Virus record (IMG/VR): IMGVR_UViG_3300035701_000090
Coordinates: 1-41,627 of that record
Source of the DNA: a virus
DNA: 41,627 nucleotides
Reading direction: 5' to 3' (one strand)
Part shown: in pieces, positions 12,393 through 19,549 of the stretch
Numbering within the stretch: position 1 is the stretch's first letter
How the letters are laid out: every line of letters begins with the position of its first letter
Made by a program: the position numbers and the translations under genes
The notes under the pieces: generated by a model
Told to the model about the DNA's origin: nothing
Database searches by the model: none
What the model saw: only the letters and a program-made list of their open reading frames with translations

Positions 12393-13138
12393 TGTTGTCG
12401 GCCTGTGGTATAATAAACCTAAGTAGTAAAGGAGTCGATGTGTCGCAGGGTTTTTTATATCCTGACAATAGCCGCCCAATGGGGGAAGAAGTTGGCCTTG
12501 CGGCTGGCTCCTTTACTACTACCCCAGAGGGCGGCTTTACGTTGAAGGCCGATATGAAAAGGTGTAGCAAGTGCTCTGGGGGGTTCCCCGCTACTGGTGA
12601 ATATTTTTATCGAACCAAAAGAACAAAAGACGGCCTTCATTCAACTTGCAAAGTCTGTTCTTCTAAATACGGTCGGTTACATTACGAGCGGAACCGCGAA
12701 AGATACAACAAGAATGCTCGCAGACATTATATAAAGAATCGCGACAAACGGATTAAATCTGCTTGCCTATGGCAAAAAGATAATAAAGAACATCTGAATG
12801 AATCTCGCGCTAACAATCCACGATATCGTGTTAGCCATGCGATTAGTGTGGGTATATGGCGGTCTCTTAAGTATAGCAAAAATGGACGGCGTTGGGAAAA
12901 ACTTGTTGGTTATACCGCTGATGACTTAATGGCACGTCTTGAATCTCTTTTTGCCGACGGGATGATTTGGGACAATTACGGAGAATGGCACATAGACCAT
13001 ATCAAACCAATCTCAAGTTTTAACTTCGAATCGAAACATGACCCTGAATTTAGAGAATGTTGGGGATTGCAGAACCTTCAACCATTATGGGCAAAAGAAA
13101 ATATAAGCAAGGGGGCAAGTCGTGAAGTATTTGATTGA
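12392..13138 (+). CDS. HNH homing-type endonuclease
   Basis: From ATG 12554 the product has an N-terminal zinc finger (CSKCSG, CKVCSS), a basic linker of repeated Arg/Asn/Tyr residues (YERNRERYNKNARRHYIKNR) and an HNH core (WHIDHIKPISSF, then GLQNLQPLWAKEN). This is the layout of free-standing phage HNH homing endonucleases. ATG 12392 has AAGGAG three bases upstream and would add 54 residues of no recognised domain that overlap the inverted repeat. Which start is used is undecided. The gene is visibly A/T-richer than its neighbours and sits inside the zinc-ribbon array, so it is probably an insertion. It would cleave homologous genomes lacking it. Confidence 0.85.
   Translation: MLSACGIINLSSKGVDVSQGFLYPDNSRPMGEEVGLAAGSFTTTPEGGFTLKADMKRCSKCSGGFPATGEYFYRTKRTKDGLHSTCKVCSSKYGRLHYERNRERYNKNARRHYIKNRDKRIKSACLWQKDNKEHLNESRANNPRYRVSHAISVGIWRSLKYSKNGRRWEKLVGYTADDLMARLESLFADGMIWDNYGEWHIDHIKPISSFNFESKHDPEFRECWGLQNLQPLWAKENISKGASREVFD
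12406..12414 (+). promoter_or_regulatory. Extended -10 promoter-like element
   Basis: TGGTATAAT is an exact extended -10 (TGnTATAAT). There is no good -35. The surrounding CCTGTGGTATA (12402-12412) recurs at the strong late promoter (15748-15758). It would start a transcript near 12421, just before the inverted repeat and HNH gene. Confidence 0.4.
12422..12520 (+). ncRNA. Potentially structured RNA leader upstream of the HNH gene
   Basis: A perfect 13-bp inverted repeat (AGTAGTAAAGGAG at 12422-12434, CTCCTTTACTACT at 12508-12520) brackets 73 bases. Inside and beyond are AGCCGCCC at 12470-12477, which can pair with GGGCGGCT at 12529-12536, and a competing GCGGCT. The segment follows an extended -10 element and ends about 30 bases before ATG 12554. 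The main stem would sequester AAAGGAG. It could be a regulatory leader or an element-associated RNA. The same bases are also an open frame extending the HNH protein upstream, so RNA function is not certain. Confidence 0.35.
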
Positions 13139-13331
13139 GGTTAGGCCGATAGTGAGCATAGACGAAACTTGGAAGCCACGAAGTAAGGTTCATGCAGAGA
13201 TTGGTTTTGGGCGTTATGCCGGAAGTCGCGTTCTTTGTGGGTCAGACCTTGAAAGACCAGAATTAACTGAAGCCCCCGTCACCTGCAAACGCTGCCTCGC
13301 CATTCTGGAGAAGCAGGGGAGGGTGGAATGA
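13122..13331 (+). CDS. Small protein ending CKRCLAILEKQGRVE
   Basis: A 69-residue protein from GTG 13122 with AAGGGGG upstream, overlapping the end of the HNH gene. It has a single Cys (VLCGSD) and a CKRC pair near the C-terminus, probably one zinc site. Paralogue of 11270-11467, especially over the shared 3' block. Confidence 0.6.
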   Translation: MKYLIEVRPIVSIDETWKPRSKVHAEIGFGRYAGSRVLCGSDLERPELTEAPVTCKRCLAILEKQGRVE

Positions 13332-13663
13332 GTGCCCCATGTGTAGGTTGCTGCGAAACCGATGTCACGGTTTGCAAAACTTGCGGGTCGTTTTACGACT
13401 ATAGACAAGCGGAGTGTGACCTTGATAGATGCGTAATGGATGAACCCGGTATCAGGATAGACAACAAGGCCATTCGTTTTACATATAAAAATGGCGGGAC
13501 GAATTGTTTTTGGGATGACCTGAAACCGCGATGGATTACGCGAGGCTACAAAAGACCCTTCTGGGGGATATTGAAATTCTACCGCCAGTTCAAGAAGGCA
13601 TTGCCGAAAACCCTTGAATACATGTGGCAAGAGCGCAAGGGGGAGGAAGATGAAGTGCGTTGA
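13328..13663 (+). CDS. Cys-rich protein with WQERKGEED tail
   Basis: A 111-residue protein. The N-terminal half has many cysteines (CVGCCE, CKTCGS, CDLDRC). The C-terminal half is basic and aromatic (YKRPFWGILKFYRQFKKALP). It ends in the WQERKGEED motif shared with two genes upstream. It overlaps the previous gene (ATGA). Confidence 0.65.
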   Translation: MSAPCVGCCETDVTVCKTCGSFYDYRQAECDLDRCVMDEPGIRIDNKAIRFTYKNGGTNCFWDDLKPRWITRGYKRPFWGILKFYRQFKKALPKTLEYMWQERKGEEDEVR

Positions 13664-13982
13664 AGAAGATTGCCCGCTATGGGTGCCGGAATTACAAGAC
13701 ATTGGCGGTTGCTCTTGGTTTCACACGGAGCCCTGCCACTTAACCCCTGCTGCTATGCGCATTGTCAAACTTCTAATCGAGTACGGCATATCAGACGAAG
13801 ACGCGGCGATAGTTGAGCAGGCGATAGCGGGGGAGGGGCGACTGAAACTGGAAAGACCCTTATGCCCCGTATGCCACGATACCGGTTTTACTAGTGAATA
13901 CAAAACTTACCCTTCGGGGGGTAGCGTCTCCACGAAATCATGTCCTCGTTGCAGAACCGGGCAAGACCAAGGCGGTGAGTAA
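13650..13982 (+). CDS. Zinc-ribbon protein with DnaJ-like CPVCHDTGF
   Basis: A 110-residue protein with a GGGGGAGGAAG site from the shared block. The N-terminal part has CVEEDC and a PCHLTP segment like the neighbours. A helical middle follows, then a C-terminal CPVCHDTGF ... CPRCRTG pair, a CxxCxxxG-type zinc site of the DnaJ central domain kind. It may bind protein or nucleic acid. Confidence 0.65.
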   Translation: MKCVEEDCPLWVPELQDIGGCSWFHTEPCHLTPAAMRIVKLLIEYGISDEDAAIVEQAIAGEGRLKLERPLCPVCHDTGFTSEYKTYPSGGSVSTKSCPRCRTGQDQGGE

Positions 13983-14236
13983 TGAGCTGGAAGGATGACA
14001 ACAAGGAAACGACAGACCGTCTTCTCGCCGAGCGTAAAGTCGAGTACCCCATCTGGATATTCATAGAACCCGGCGTCGACATTCGGAAGGCTCAAGAGCG
14101 GTGGAAGGGAACTGCTTTTTTCCAGGCGCAGGTTCTTTGCGCCCTTATGCGCGAGGCCCTTGAACCACTTGTGGGGTGGCGGAAGGTAGTAGTACGGGTT
14201 GTCGTGTGGATGAGCGGCAAGTTGAGAAGGCGGTGA
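13982..14236 (+). CDS. Hypothetical 84-residue protein
   Basis: ATG 13982 overlaps the previous stop by one base. The start (SWKDDNKETTDRLLAERKVE) is charged and helical. A hydrophobic C-terminal stretch (LVGWRKVVVRVVVWMSGKL) could touch a membrane. It has only one cysteine, unlike the neighbours. No family was recognised. Confidence 0.5.
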   Translation: MSWKDDNKETTDRLLAERKVEYPIWIFIEPGVDIRKAQERWKGTAFFQAQVLCALMREALEPLVGWRKVVVRVVVWMSGKLRRR

Positions 14237-14239
14237 TTG

Positions 14240-14389
14240 ATGAGCAAGCAATTACGTTGTGGCGATTGCTATCTTCTGTGGCAATGCTTAATCAACTACG
14301 ACCATGATCCTGACATGAATCCGTGGGATGAGGGTTGTAATGCCTTGGGGCCGGAACCGTTGGAGGAGGGGAAAGATGAAATGCTCTAA
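14240..14389 (+). CDS. 49-residue Cys-containing protein
   Basis: ATG 14240 follows the previous stop after three bases. CGDC, LWQC and EGCNAL supply four cysteines for one zinc site in a very small acidic protein. The 3' end overlaps the next gene. Confidence 0.5.
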   Translation: MSKQLRCGDCYLLWQCLINYDHDPDMNPWDEGCNALGPEPLEEGKDEML

Positions 14390-14576
14390 ATGCGGGGCTG
14401 ACATGAAGTATGTGAACGAGGACGGGAATGAGATAACTTGCGTAGCGATTAGAGTTAGTGACGAAAACACTTTGGGTCTATTCAAACGCCACGTTCCCAG
14501 CAGCTATGAATTCTGTAATGACTGCCTTCTCAACGCTTTGGGGATACCCGATGATGTTGACCAGGGGAGTGAGTGA
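14376..14576 (+). CDS. Zinc-ribbon small protein
   Basis: A 66-residue protein with GGAGGGGAAAG upstream of ATG 14376. CSKCGAD and FCNDCLLN make a zinc ribbon with a beta-rich loop between. The stop shares a base with the next ATG (TGATG). Confidence 0.65.
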   Translation: MKCSKCGADMKYVNEDGNEITCVAIRVSDENTLGLFKRHVPSSYEFCNDCLLNALGIPDDVDQGSE

Positions 14577-14743
14577 TGCTTAAAGACCTTAGAATCGAGA
14601 GAAAGAGCAGGGGCATTTACGAGGTTTCCTACGCTCCATATTCTGGTTTCAGGACCGGCTGGACAACGCTATGTCTGACGGACTGGTTTGCGAAACGCTC
14701 GATAAAAAGGTGGCTGAAATCCGAGGAAGCAAAAGATGTCTGA
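14576..14743 (+). CDS. 55-residue basic hypothetical protein
   Basis: Starts in a TGATG overlap. Beta-rich and aromatic (YEVSYAPYSGFRTGWTTL), with a basic Trp-containing helix at the end (KRSIKRWLKSEEAK). It overlaps the next start by eight bases. The product is plausible but of unknown function. Confidence 0.5.
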   Translation: MLKDLRIERKSRGIYEVSYAPYSGFRTGWTTLCLTDWFAKRSIKRWLKSEEAKDV

Positions 14744-14924
14744 CTTTTGCCGACCCGAACCCGACCCTGCAAAAGAGGCCACATCCTACAAAATGGCGCA
14801 GTGGAAGGGCCATGGTGACGCGCTGATAGAGCGAACCTGTATTGTCTGCGGCAAGAAGATGATGGTACCGAAACATCATACGGGGACAAAATACTGTGAG
14901 GAGCACAAGCCCGATGAACACTGA
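14736..14924 (+). CDS. Zinc-finger small protein
   Basis: A 62-residue protein with CIVCGKKM and a following HHTGTKYCEEH, which could supply a C3H or C2H2-type site. GGAAGC precedes ATG 14736. The pattern resembles short zinc fingers at the ends of phage regulatory proteins. Confidence 0.6.
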   Translation: MSDFCRPEPDPAKEATSYKMAQWKGHGDALIERTCIVCGKKMMVPKHHTGTKYCEEHKPDEH

Positions 14925-15069
14925 TGACCTAGCCCGTCTCATGATCTACCTCGCGGCTCTTGTTGTGTGGGCACTTTCTGGTCGTGACCGGGAGCTTTAC
15001 GAGGAAGTCAGAAACCAGGGCACGATGAATTGGGAGAAGATCAAGGAAGAGGCATTTGAAAAGCCTTGA
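14914..15069 (+). CDS. 51-residue protein with one hydrophobic helix
   Basis: Overlaps the previous gene by 11 bases. One hydrophobic segment (LMIYLAALVVWALSG) near the N-terminus could be a membrane helix; the rest is charged. GAGGAG lies about ten bases upstream. The function is unknown. Confidence 0.5.
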   Translation: MNTDDLARLMIYLAALVVWALSGRDRELYEEVRNQGTMNWEKIKEEAFEKP

Positions 15070-15358
15070 AGTCTTAGGTGAACTTGTCGATAGGATAACC
15101 TCGCAAAAGTATTCTCCACCTACCAGCGGATCTCTTATGTCCGTTCCTCAGAAGCACACCTATATCGAGGGCGAACCCAAGGTTTACAACAAGCGGGCCG
15201 AGCAAGAATTAAAGAACCTCGACGAAGATATCTGGAGGCTGATCGACTGCTATAATACTAGAGACCATTTCAACGGTCGGAGGCCGGGTCGGTGCCGGCA
15301 TAAGTGGTTGAAGTTCTGCTCACGTTGTGGGGAGAGATACGAGCCGGATAAATTTTAG
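15056..15358 (+). CDS. Hypothetical protein with C-terminal zinc ribbon
   Basis: TTG 15056 is preceded by AGGAAGAGG and overlaps the previous gene. The 100-residue product has a helical N-terminus, a middle of charged helices and a C-terminal CRHKWLKFCSRCGERY, giving C, H and a CxxC pair as zinc ligands. Confidence 0.6.
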   Translation: MKSLEVLGELVDRITSQKYSPPTSGSLMSVPQKHTYIEGEPKVYNKRAEQELKNLDEDIWRLIDCYNTRDHFNGRRPGRCRHKWLKFCSRCGERYEPDKF

Positions 15359-15368
15359 GGGGAAGAAT

Positions 15369-15734
15369 ATGAAGTCTCGGAGACGGTCGATAAGAGACTT
15401 GGCCACAAAGAAGATGATTGAGATAACGGAGGGAGGAGGCCCACCTAGAAGGCCAAGGCCAATAGTATATATCCAATTGCCAGGTGAGAAGGTTTGGCAT
15501 ATATATTATCATCCGATTCAGAGCCACTACTTGGATGTTAGCCTGGCGCTAGTTCATGTTTGGTGCGGGAATTACCAAGCCAAGAGATATGGTTTCGGGA
15601 AGGAATCTTATCTACTTGGTGAGGTTGTTGAGACTGAAAACATTTGCCAGGACTGTCTGACCGCGTTGGATGACTTCCATGAGAGAGTAAAGCGGGGAGG
15701 TTTCAGATACCCGCCTGAAAAAGCTTTTACTTGA
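15369..15734 (+). CDS. Basic protein, last gene of the small-protein array
   Basis: A 121-residue protein from ATG 15369 behind GGGGGAAG. The start is very basic (KSRRRSIRDLATKK). The centre is beta-rich (IVYIQLPGEKVWHIYYHP). A CQDC pair lies near the end. Its last codons overlap the -35 of the late promoter. As the nearest gene to the late leader it is a candidate late regulator, but only by position. Confidence 0.55.
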   Translation: MKSRRRSIRDLATKKMIEITEGGGPPRRPRPIVYIQLPGEKVWHIYYHPIQSHYLDVSLALVHVWCGNYQAKRYGFGKESYLLGEVVETENICQDCLTALDDFHERVKRGGFRYPPEKAFT

Positions 15735-15759
15735 TTTGTGAATTCACCTGTGGTATATA
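15731..15759 (+). promoter_or_regulatory. Late operon promoter
   Basis: TTGATT at 15731-15736 and TATATA at 15754-15759 are separated by exactly 17 bases, with a TGTGG just before the -10. Transcription would start near 15766 and run into the packaging and structural genes if the terminator 40 bases further on is overcome. Confidence 0.65.
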
Positions 15760-15765
15760 AGTATT

Positions 15766-15829
15766 GTCAGAAGTGTCTAGAAAGTTAATATGAGCATCAA
15801 ATGGGCCCACTAAATCGGTGGGTCTTTTT
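15766..15829 (+). ncRNA. Short leader RNA between late promoter and terminator
   Basis: A transcript from the promoter at 15731 would end at the terminator at 15804-15829, giving about 65 nt. No convincing reading frame lies in it. This matches leaders of antitermination-controlled late operons, but it could also be an independent small RNA. Confidence 0.4.
15804..15829 (+). terminator. Intrinsic terminator in the late leader
   Basis: GGCCCAC (15804-15810) pairs with GTGGGTC (15818-15824) with one G-U pair across a 7-base loop. Five T residues follow. It lies immediately downstream of the late promoter and ahead of all late genes. Confidence 0.75.
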
Positions 15830-15870
15830 CTATTCCCCCGGCACTTACCCCGGTGCCGCAAGCCGCCGGC

Positions 15871-16245
15871 ATGACCGGTGATCATCTCTTACCCAAGCCC
15901 TGTCGAGCACCGCCGCTGTTTAACTTGGCAGGGCTGACCCTTTATCCCGGGAGGGATTTTATAATAGCTGCCATTGTCGGAAGATGCGAAGTCCCCGGAT
16001 GCCCCAAGTTATCAGAACACAAACATCACATCTATACCCGTGGGCGATATTGTCAGGCGGCTATGGTAGTTGCTAACGAGTTCTACTGTTGCGCTGATCA
16101 CCATATATTATCAGGGGACTCATGGCATCAGAAGGGAAGAGAGAGATTCGCTAAAGCACATGGGCTTGGGGATAGAGTAGAGAAAGCAAGACAAGCGGTC
16201 CAGGGGAAGATGAACGAGAGGTACAGGAGAGTCGAGGTTGCCTAA
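15871..16245 (+). CDS. HNH endonuclease of the packaging module
   Basis: Zinc-binding CEVPGC, then HKHHIYTRG, NEFYCCADHH and SWHQKG give the metal and catalytic His/Asn positions of an HNH nuclease. HNH proteins beside terminase genes (HK97 gp74 type) stimulate terminase cutting and are linked to cos packaging. ATG 15871 is the first ATG, but it has no ribosome site and the first ~30 residues look non-native. GGAGGG at 15950-15955 is ideally placed for an unusual ATA start at 15964, which would begin right at the domain. GTG 15853 is a third option. Confidence 0.7.
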   Translation: MTGDHLLPKPCRAPPLFNLAGLTLYPGRDFIIAAIVGRCEVPGCPKLSEHKHHIYTRGRYCQAAMVVANEFYCCADHHILSGDSWHQKGRERFAKAHGLGDRVEKARQAVQGKMNERYRRVEVA

Positions 16246-16453
16246 GAAGCAGATAACGTTTATCGCATCCTTCCCGAATATCCAAACGGCAATCTGTCAA
16301 CACGGTAACGGTGATGGGTTCTTGGTGAAGTTAGACATCCCGCAATCGGAGCATTTATCGGTGATGAAGTTAGGTCTTTTGACTAGCTGCGCTTTTAAGG
16401 TTTCAGTGGAGGTACCAGAAGAACATGCCCGCGAAAAAGAGTTCATCGGCTAA
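16238..16453 (+). CDS. Small hypothetical protein before the small terminase
   Basis: A 71-residue protein from TTG 16238 with AGGAGAG upstream, overlapping the HNH gene by eight bases. Beta-rich (ITFIASFPNIQTAI, then FLVKLDIP). It overlaps the small terminase gene by 29 bases. Not recognised. Confidence 0.55.
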   Translation: MPKKQITFIASFPNIQTAICQHGNGDGFLVKLDIPQSEHLSVMKLGLLTSCAFKVSVEVPEEHAREKEFIG

Positions 16454-16781
16454 CAAGGTTGACACTAAAAAAAAGGCTCTTGACGGCTACGTTGAGACTG
16501 GCACTGTAACAGGCGCCTGCAGAGTTGCCCGGATAAGCCGAACAACATTTTACGAGTGGCTCAAGAAAGACCCGAAGTTTGCCAAGCAGTATGAGCACGC
16601 GAAAGAACAGGTAGGGGATCTGCTTGAGGAAGAGGCCCTCAAGCGAGCTTATGGTGGTGACCACACCTTAATCATATTTCTGTTGAAAGGCTTGAAGCCT
16701 GAGAAGTATGGAGACAAGCAGGCCCTCGAGCACGGCGGTAGCGTGACTATCATTCTCCCCGAGGGAATGGACAATGCCTAA
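16425..16781 (+). CDS. terS: Terminase small subunit
   Basis: A 118-residue protein. After a Lys/Ser-rich start comes a helix-turn-helix (ALDGYVETGTVTGACRVARI, then RTTFYEWLKKDPKF) of the kind that recognises the packaging site. A helical oligomerisation region follows (EQVGDLLEEEALKRA), then KGLKPEKYGDK, frequent in small terminases. The gene directly precedes and overlaps the large subunit. It selects phage DNA and presents it to the motor. Confidence 0.8.
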   Translation: MPAKKSSSANKVDTKKKALDGYVETGTVTGACRVARISRTTFYEWLKKDPKFAKQYEHAKEQVGDLLEEEALKRAYGGDHTLIIFLLKGLKPEKYGDKQALEHGGSVTIILPEGMDNA

Positions 16782-18036
16782 GGTTGATACCAGGTTTGAT
16801 ATACGGTCTGACATCAACCCGGCCTTCAGACCTATGTTCAACTCGGAGTCACGCGAACTGATTATCTATGGCGGTGCGGGTGCGGGCAAGTCCTACGCCG
16901 TGGCGCAGAAGATGATCAGCAAGGCACTCAAGCACAACAAAGGCCCCGAGCCCCGGCGCATCCTAATCGTAAGGAAGTACGGCCCTTCACTGAAGTTGAC
17001 ATGCTGGAAGCTGGTCAATGACCTGCTCCAGAAATACGGCATACCATATAAGGACAACAAGACAGAGTTAAGTATAAAGATCGGCAGGTCGGAACTGATA
17101 TTCATGCCGGTGGTAAATACGACCGAGGAAGCCGCCGATCGCCTGAAGTCCCTGACAGATATAACGGACATCTGGATAGAAGAAGCGACAGAGCTTTCCT
17201 TTGATGAATACCACCAGATACGCTTGAGGTTGCGCGGTGAAGAATTGAAAGAAGGTTATAGACAGGTTATCCTGACCTTCAACCCGATAGACCAGAACCA
17301 CTGGGTGCACTCACACTTCTTTGAGGGCAACAGGGGTGAGAAACAAAAGTACACCTACAAGGACAACGAGTTCATCGACGATGATTACGCTGCTGAGTTG
17401 GAGGACCTGAAGAATATAGATGAGGTTCTCTACCAGGTCTACACCCTCGGCAACTGGGGCGTGTTCGGGGCGATCATCTTTACCAGGTATGAGATTGAGG
17501 AGTTTGACTACCCGCTTGACTGGTATGACGAGATACTGGCCGGCTGTGACTTCGGGTACGAGCACCCGTTTGCCTGGACGCTGATAGGCTTGAAAGAGAA
17601 TCACGCCTATATCATCGACGAGCTCTATGAGCGGAAACTGGTCACCTCAGAGATTATCGGACTCATTCAGGAGAAGCAGTCAGAACATCATGGGTTGCCG
17701 GCTACGTTCTGTGACTCGGCAGAGCCAGCCAGAATAACTGAGATGGCGAACGCAGGTCTTCAGGTCTATCCCGCCGACAAGAATGTAACTGACGGGATAA
17801 ACGCGGTCAAGGGATTTCAACTGCACATTCACCCGCGGTGTGTGAATACGCTGAAAGAGATAAGGGGATACCAGCGCAAGAAGGACAGGCAGGGGAATGT
17901 GCTGGAGGAGCCGATCAAGGCCAACGATCACACAATGGATTCGATCAGGTACGGCCTCTATTCATACAAGCGGATGGTCGGGAAGCAAGAGCCGGTCCTG
18001 GAATATTACAGTCCGGTTGTAATTTCACCTTACTAA
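16774..18036 (+). CDS. terL: Terminase large subunit
   Basis: Packaging ATPase and nuclease. Walker A is GGAGAGKS with Lys39. Walker B is DIWIEEATE with D132 and the catalytic Glu136/137. The RNase H-like nuclease domain has acidic residues D259 (GCDFGYEHP), D314 (TFCDSAEP) and D389 (HTMDSIRY). At 420 residues it fits the Terminase_3/PBSX-like group. It overlaps the small subunit gene by eight bases. It pumps DNA into the prohead through the portal and cuts it. Confidence 0.95.
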   Translation: MPKVDTRFDIRSDINPAFRPMFNSESRELIIYGGAGAGKSYAVAQKMISKALKHNKGPEPRRILIVRKYGPSLKLTCWKLVNDLLQKYGIPYKDNKTELSIKIGRSELIFMPVVNTTEEAADRLKSLTDITDIWIEEATELSFDEYHQIRLRLRGEELKEGYRQVILTFNPIDQNHWVHSHFFEGNRGEKQKYTYKDNEFIDDDYAAELEDLKNIDEVLYQVYTLGNWGVFGAIIFTRYEIEEFDYPLDWYDEILAGCDFGYEHPFAWTLIGLKENHAYIIDELYERKLVTSEIIGLIQEKQSEHHGLPATFCDSAEPARITEMANAGLQVYPADKNVTDGINAVKGFQLHIHPRCVNTLKEIRGYQRKKDRQGNVLEEPIKANDHTMDSIRYGLYSYKRMVGKQEPVLEYYSPVVISPY

Positions 18037-18043
18037 GGAAGCC

Positions 18044-19549
18044 ATGAGGAAGAAGGAACAAGAACTAAGAGAGATGGTCGCTGAGAGGGATGACTCTCTC
18101 ACTGATCTCAGTGAGCGCCTTGCTGACCTCGAACTTGCTCTTGAGGATGTCAACTGGCTAAGGCTCGGCCTTGAATCCGAGGTCGAGTTCTCGAGACAGG
18201 GCCTCACGAAGATCACGCAGCTTGCCCGTTATGTGTACCTCAAGAACCCACTTATCCAGCGCGGGGTCAACGTCCAGGTCTACTACGTCTTCGGGCAGGG
18301 CATGAATATCAGCGCAAAGGACGAGGGGATAAACGAAGTCATTCAGTCTTTTCTTGACGACGAGAAGAACAAGGCCGAACTCACTTCTCACCAGGCGCGG
18401 ATGTATAAAGAAGCCGATTTACAGGTCGAGTCAAACATCTTCTTCACCTTCTTCACCGACTCGGGAAGGGTGAGGATAAGGACGATCCCTTTTGATGAAG
18501 TGAGCGAGATCGTCAAGAACCCCGAGGACTCAAAGGACCCCTGGTATTACAAAAGAGAGTGGGTTCAATCCTCACTCAACTTCGAGTCGGGGACCGGACA
18601 GTCTAAGTCCATGGTGGCATACTACCCTGACTGGAGGCACAATCCCACAGACAAGCCGAAGACGATAGACAATAAGGATGTCATGTGGGACAGCCCTGTC
18701 TACCACGTCAAGGTAGGGGGTCTATCAAGGATGAGCTTCGGCGTCTCGGAAGTCTACGCCGCGATTGATTGGGCGCGGGCTTATAAAGAATTCCTTGAGA
18801 ATTGGGCGACCATCGTCAAGGCTTATGCGCGCTTCGCCTGGAAAGTCTCAGGTGTCTCGGGCGCGGGGGTCGAAGCAGTTAAGAAGAAGTTTGAGAGTAC
18901 GCTTTCAACAGGGGTGGAGACTAACCCTCCACCTCTGACAGCCTCAACCCTTATCGAACCCGGAAGCTCGAAGATGGAACCCATAAGAACCGCGGGCGCC
19001 ACTACTACAGCGGATGATGGCAGGCAACTTAAGCTCATGGCCGCGATGGTGTTCGGAATGCCAGAGACCTTCTTCGGGGACGTCTCAGTCGGAACTCTCG
19101 CCACCGCCAAGTCTTTGGACCGACCGACGGAACTGAAGATGGTCTCGAGACAGACTTTATGGGCGGACATTCACAGGAACATCCTCAACTACGTTTTGGC
19201 CAGGGCGATCGAGGCAAAGACTTTGCAGGGTTCGGTTACAGAGGAGGACGACGGAACGCCTAGACTTGAATTTCCTGTAGGTGTCGACCCGACAGTTAAT
19301 ATAAAATTCCCGGCCATCCTTGAACACGATGTAACTGAATCCGTTACGTCGATTGTTGATGCGGCGACTCTTAAGGGTCAACCTCCTGCGGGTACTCTCG
19401 ATATGCCTACGGTCTCGAGGATGCTCTTAACGGCCTTGGGGGAGGACGACATAGACGAACTCATAGACAAGCTATATCCGGCGGGCGAGTCGGTGGCAGA
19501 GACGAAACTCATTGCCGCGGTCAAGGCTTTGGAGGAAGCAATTGCCTAG
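18044..19549 (+). CDS. Portal protein
   Basis: A 501-residue protein right after the large terminase. An N-terminal coiled coil (about 1-40, rich in Glu/Leu) is followed by a portal core: LARYVYLKNPLIQRGVNVQ, an acidic middle and VFGMPETFFGDVSVGTLATAKSLD, typical of portals. It forms the dodecameric ring at one capsid vertex. AAGGAAG precedes ATG 18044. Confidence 0.9.
   Translation: MRKKEQELREMVAERDDSLTDLSERLADLELALEDVNWLRLGLESEVEFSRQGLTKITQLARYVYLKNPLIQRGVNVQVYYVFGQGMNISAKDEGINEVIQSFLDDEKNKAELTSHQARMYKEADLQVESNIFFTFFTDSGRVRIRTIPFDEVSEIVKNPEDSKDPWYYKREWVQSSLNFESGTGQSKSMVAYYPDWRHNPTDKPKTIDNKDVMWDSPVYHVKVGGLSRMSFGVSEVYAAIDWARAYKEFLENWATIVKAYARFAWKVSGVSGAGVEAVKKKFESTLSTGVETNPPPLTASTLIEPGSSKMEPIRTAGATTTADDGRQLKLMAAMVFGMPETFFGDVSVGTLATAKSLDRPTELKMVSRQTLWADIHRNILNYVLARAIEAKTLQGSVTEEDDGTPRLEFPVGVDPTVNIKFPAILEHDVTESVTSIVDAATLKGQPPAGTLDMPTVSRMLLTALGEDDIDELIDKLYPAGESVAETKLIAAVKALEEAIA

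Noticed and set aside
12438-12545. 35-codon frame with AAAGGAG in front of ATG 12438
   Set aside because: The ribosome site is one arm of the 13-bp inverted repeat and the peptide is featureless. It might be a leader peptide, but evidence is too thin to annotate.
12174-13138. Group I intron carrying the HNH gene
   Set aside because: The flanking genes are complete on each side and no split gene can be rejoined across the region; a free-standing HNH gene fits better.
11161-13652. CRISPR array or transposon terminal repeats
   Set aside because: Repeats are coding, unevenly spaced, differ in sequence from block to block and lack uniform spacers or a transposase.
15960-15965. Exact TATAAT before the HNH packaging domain as a promoter
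   Set aside because: No -35 at acceptable spacing: TTGGCA at 15925 is 29 bases away and there is no TG extension. It may simply be coding sequence.
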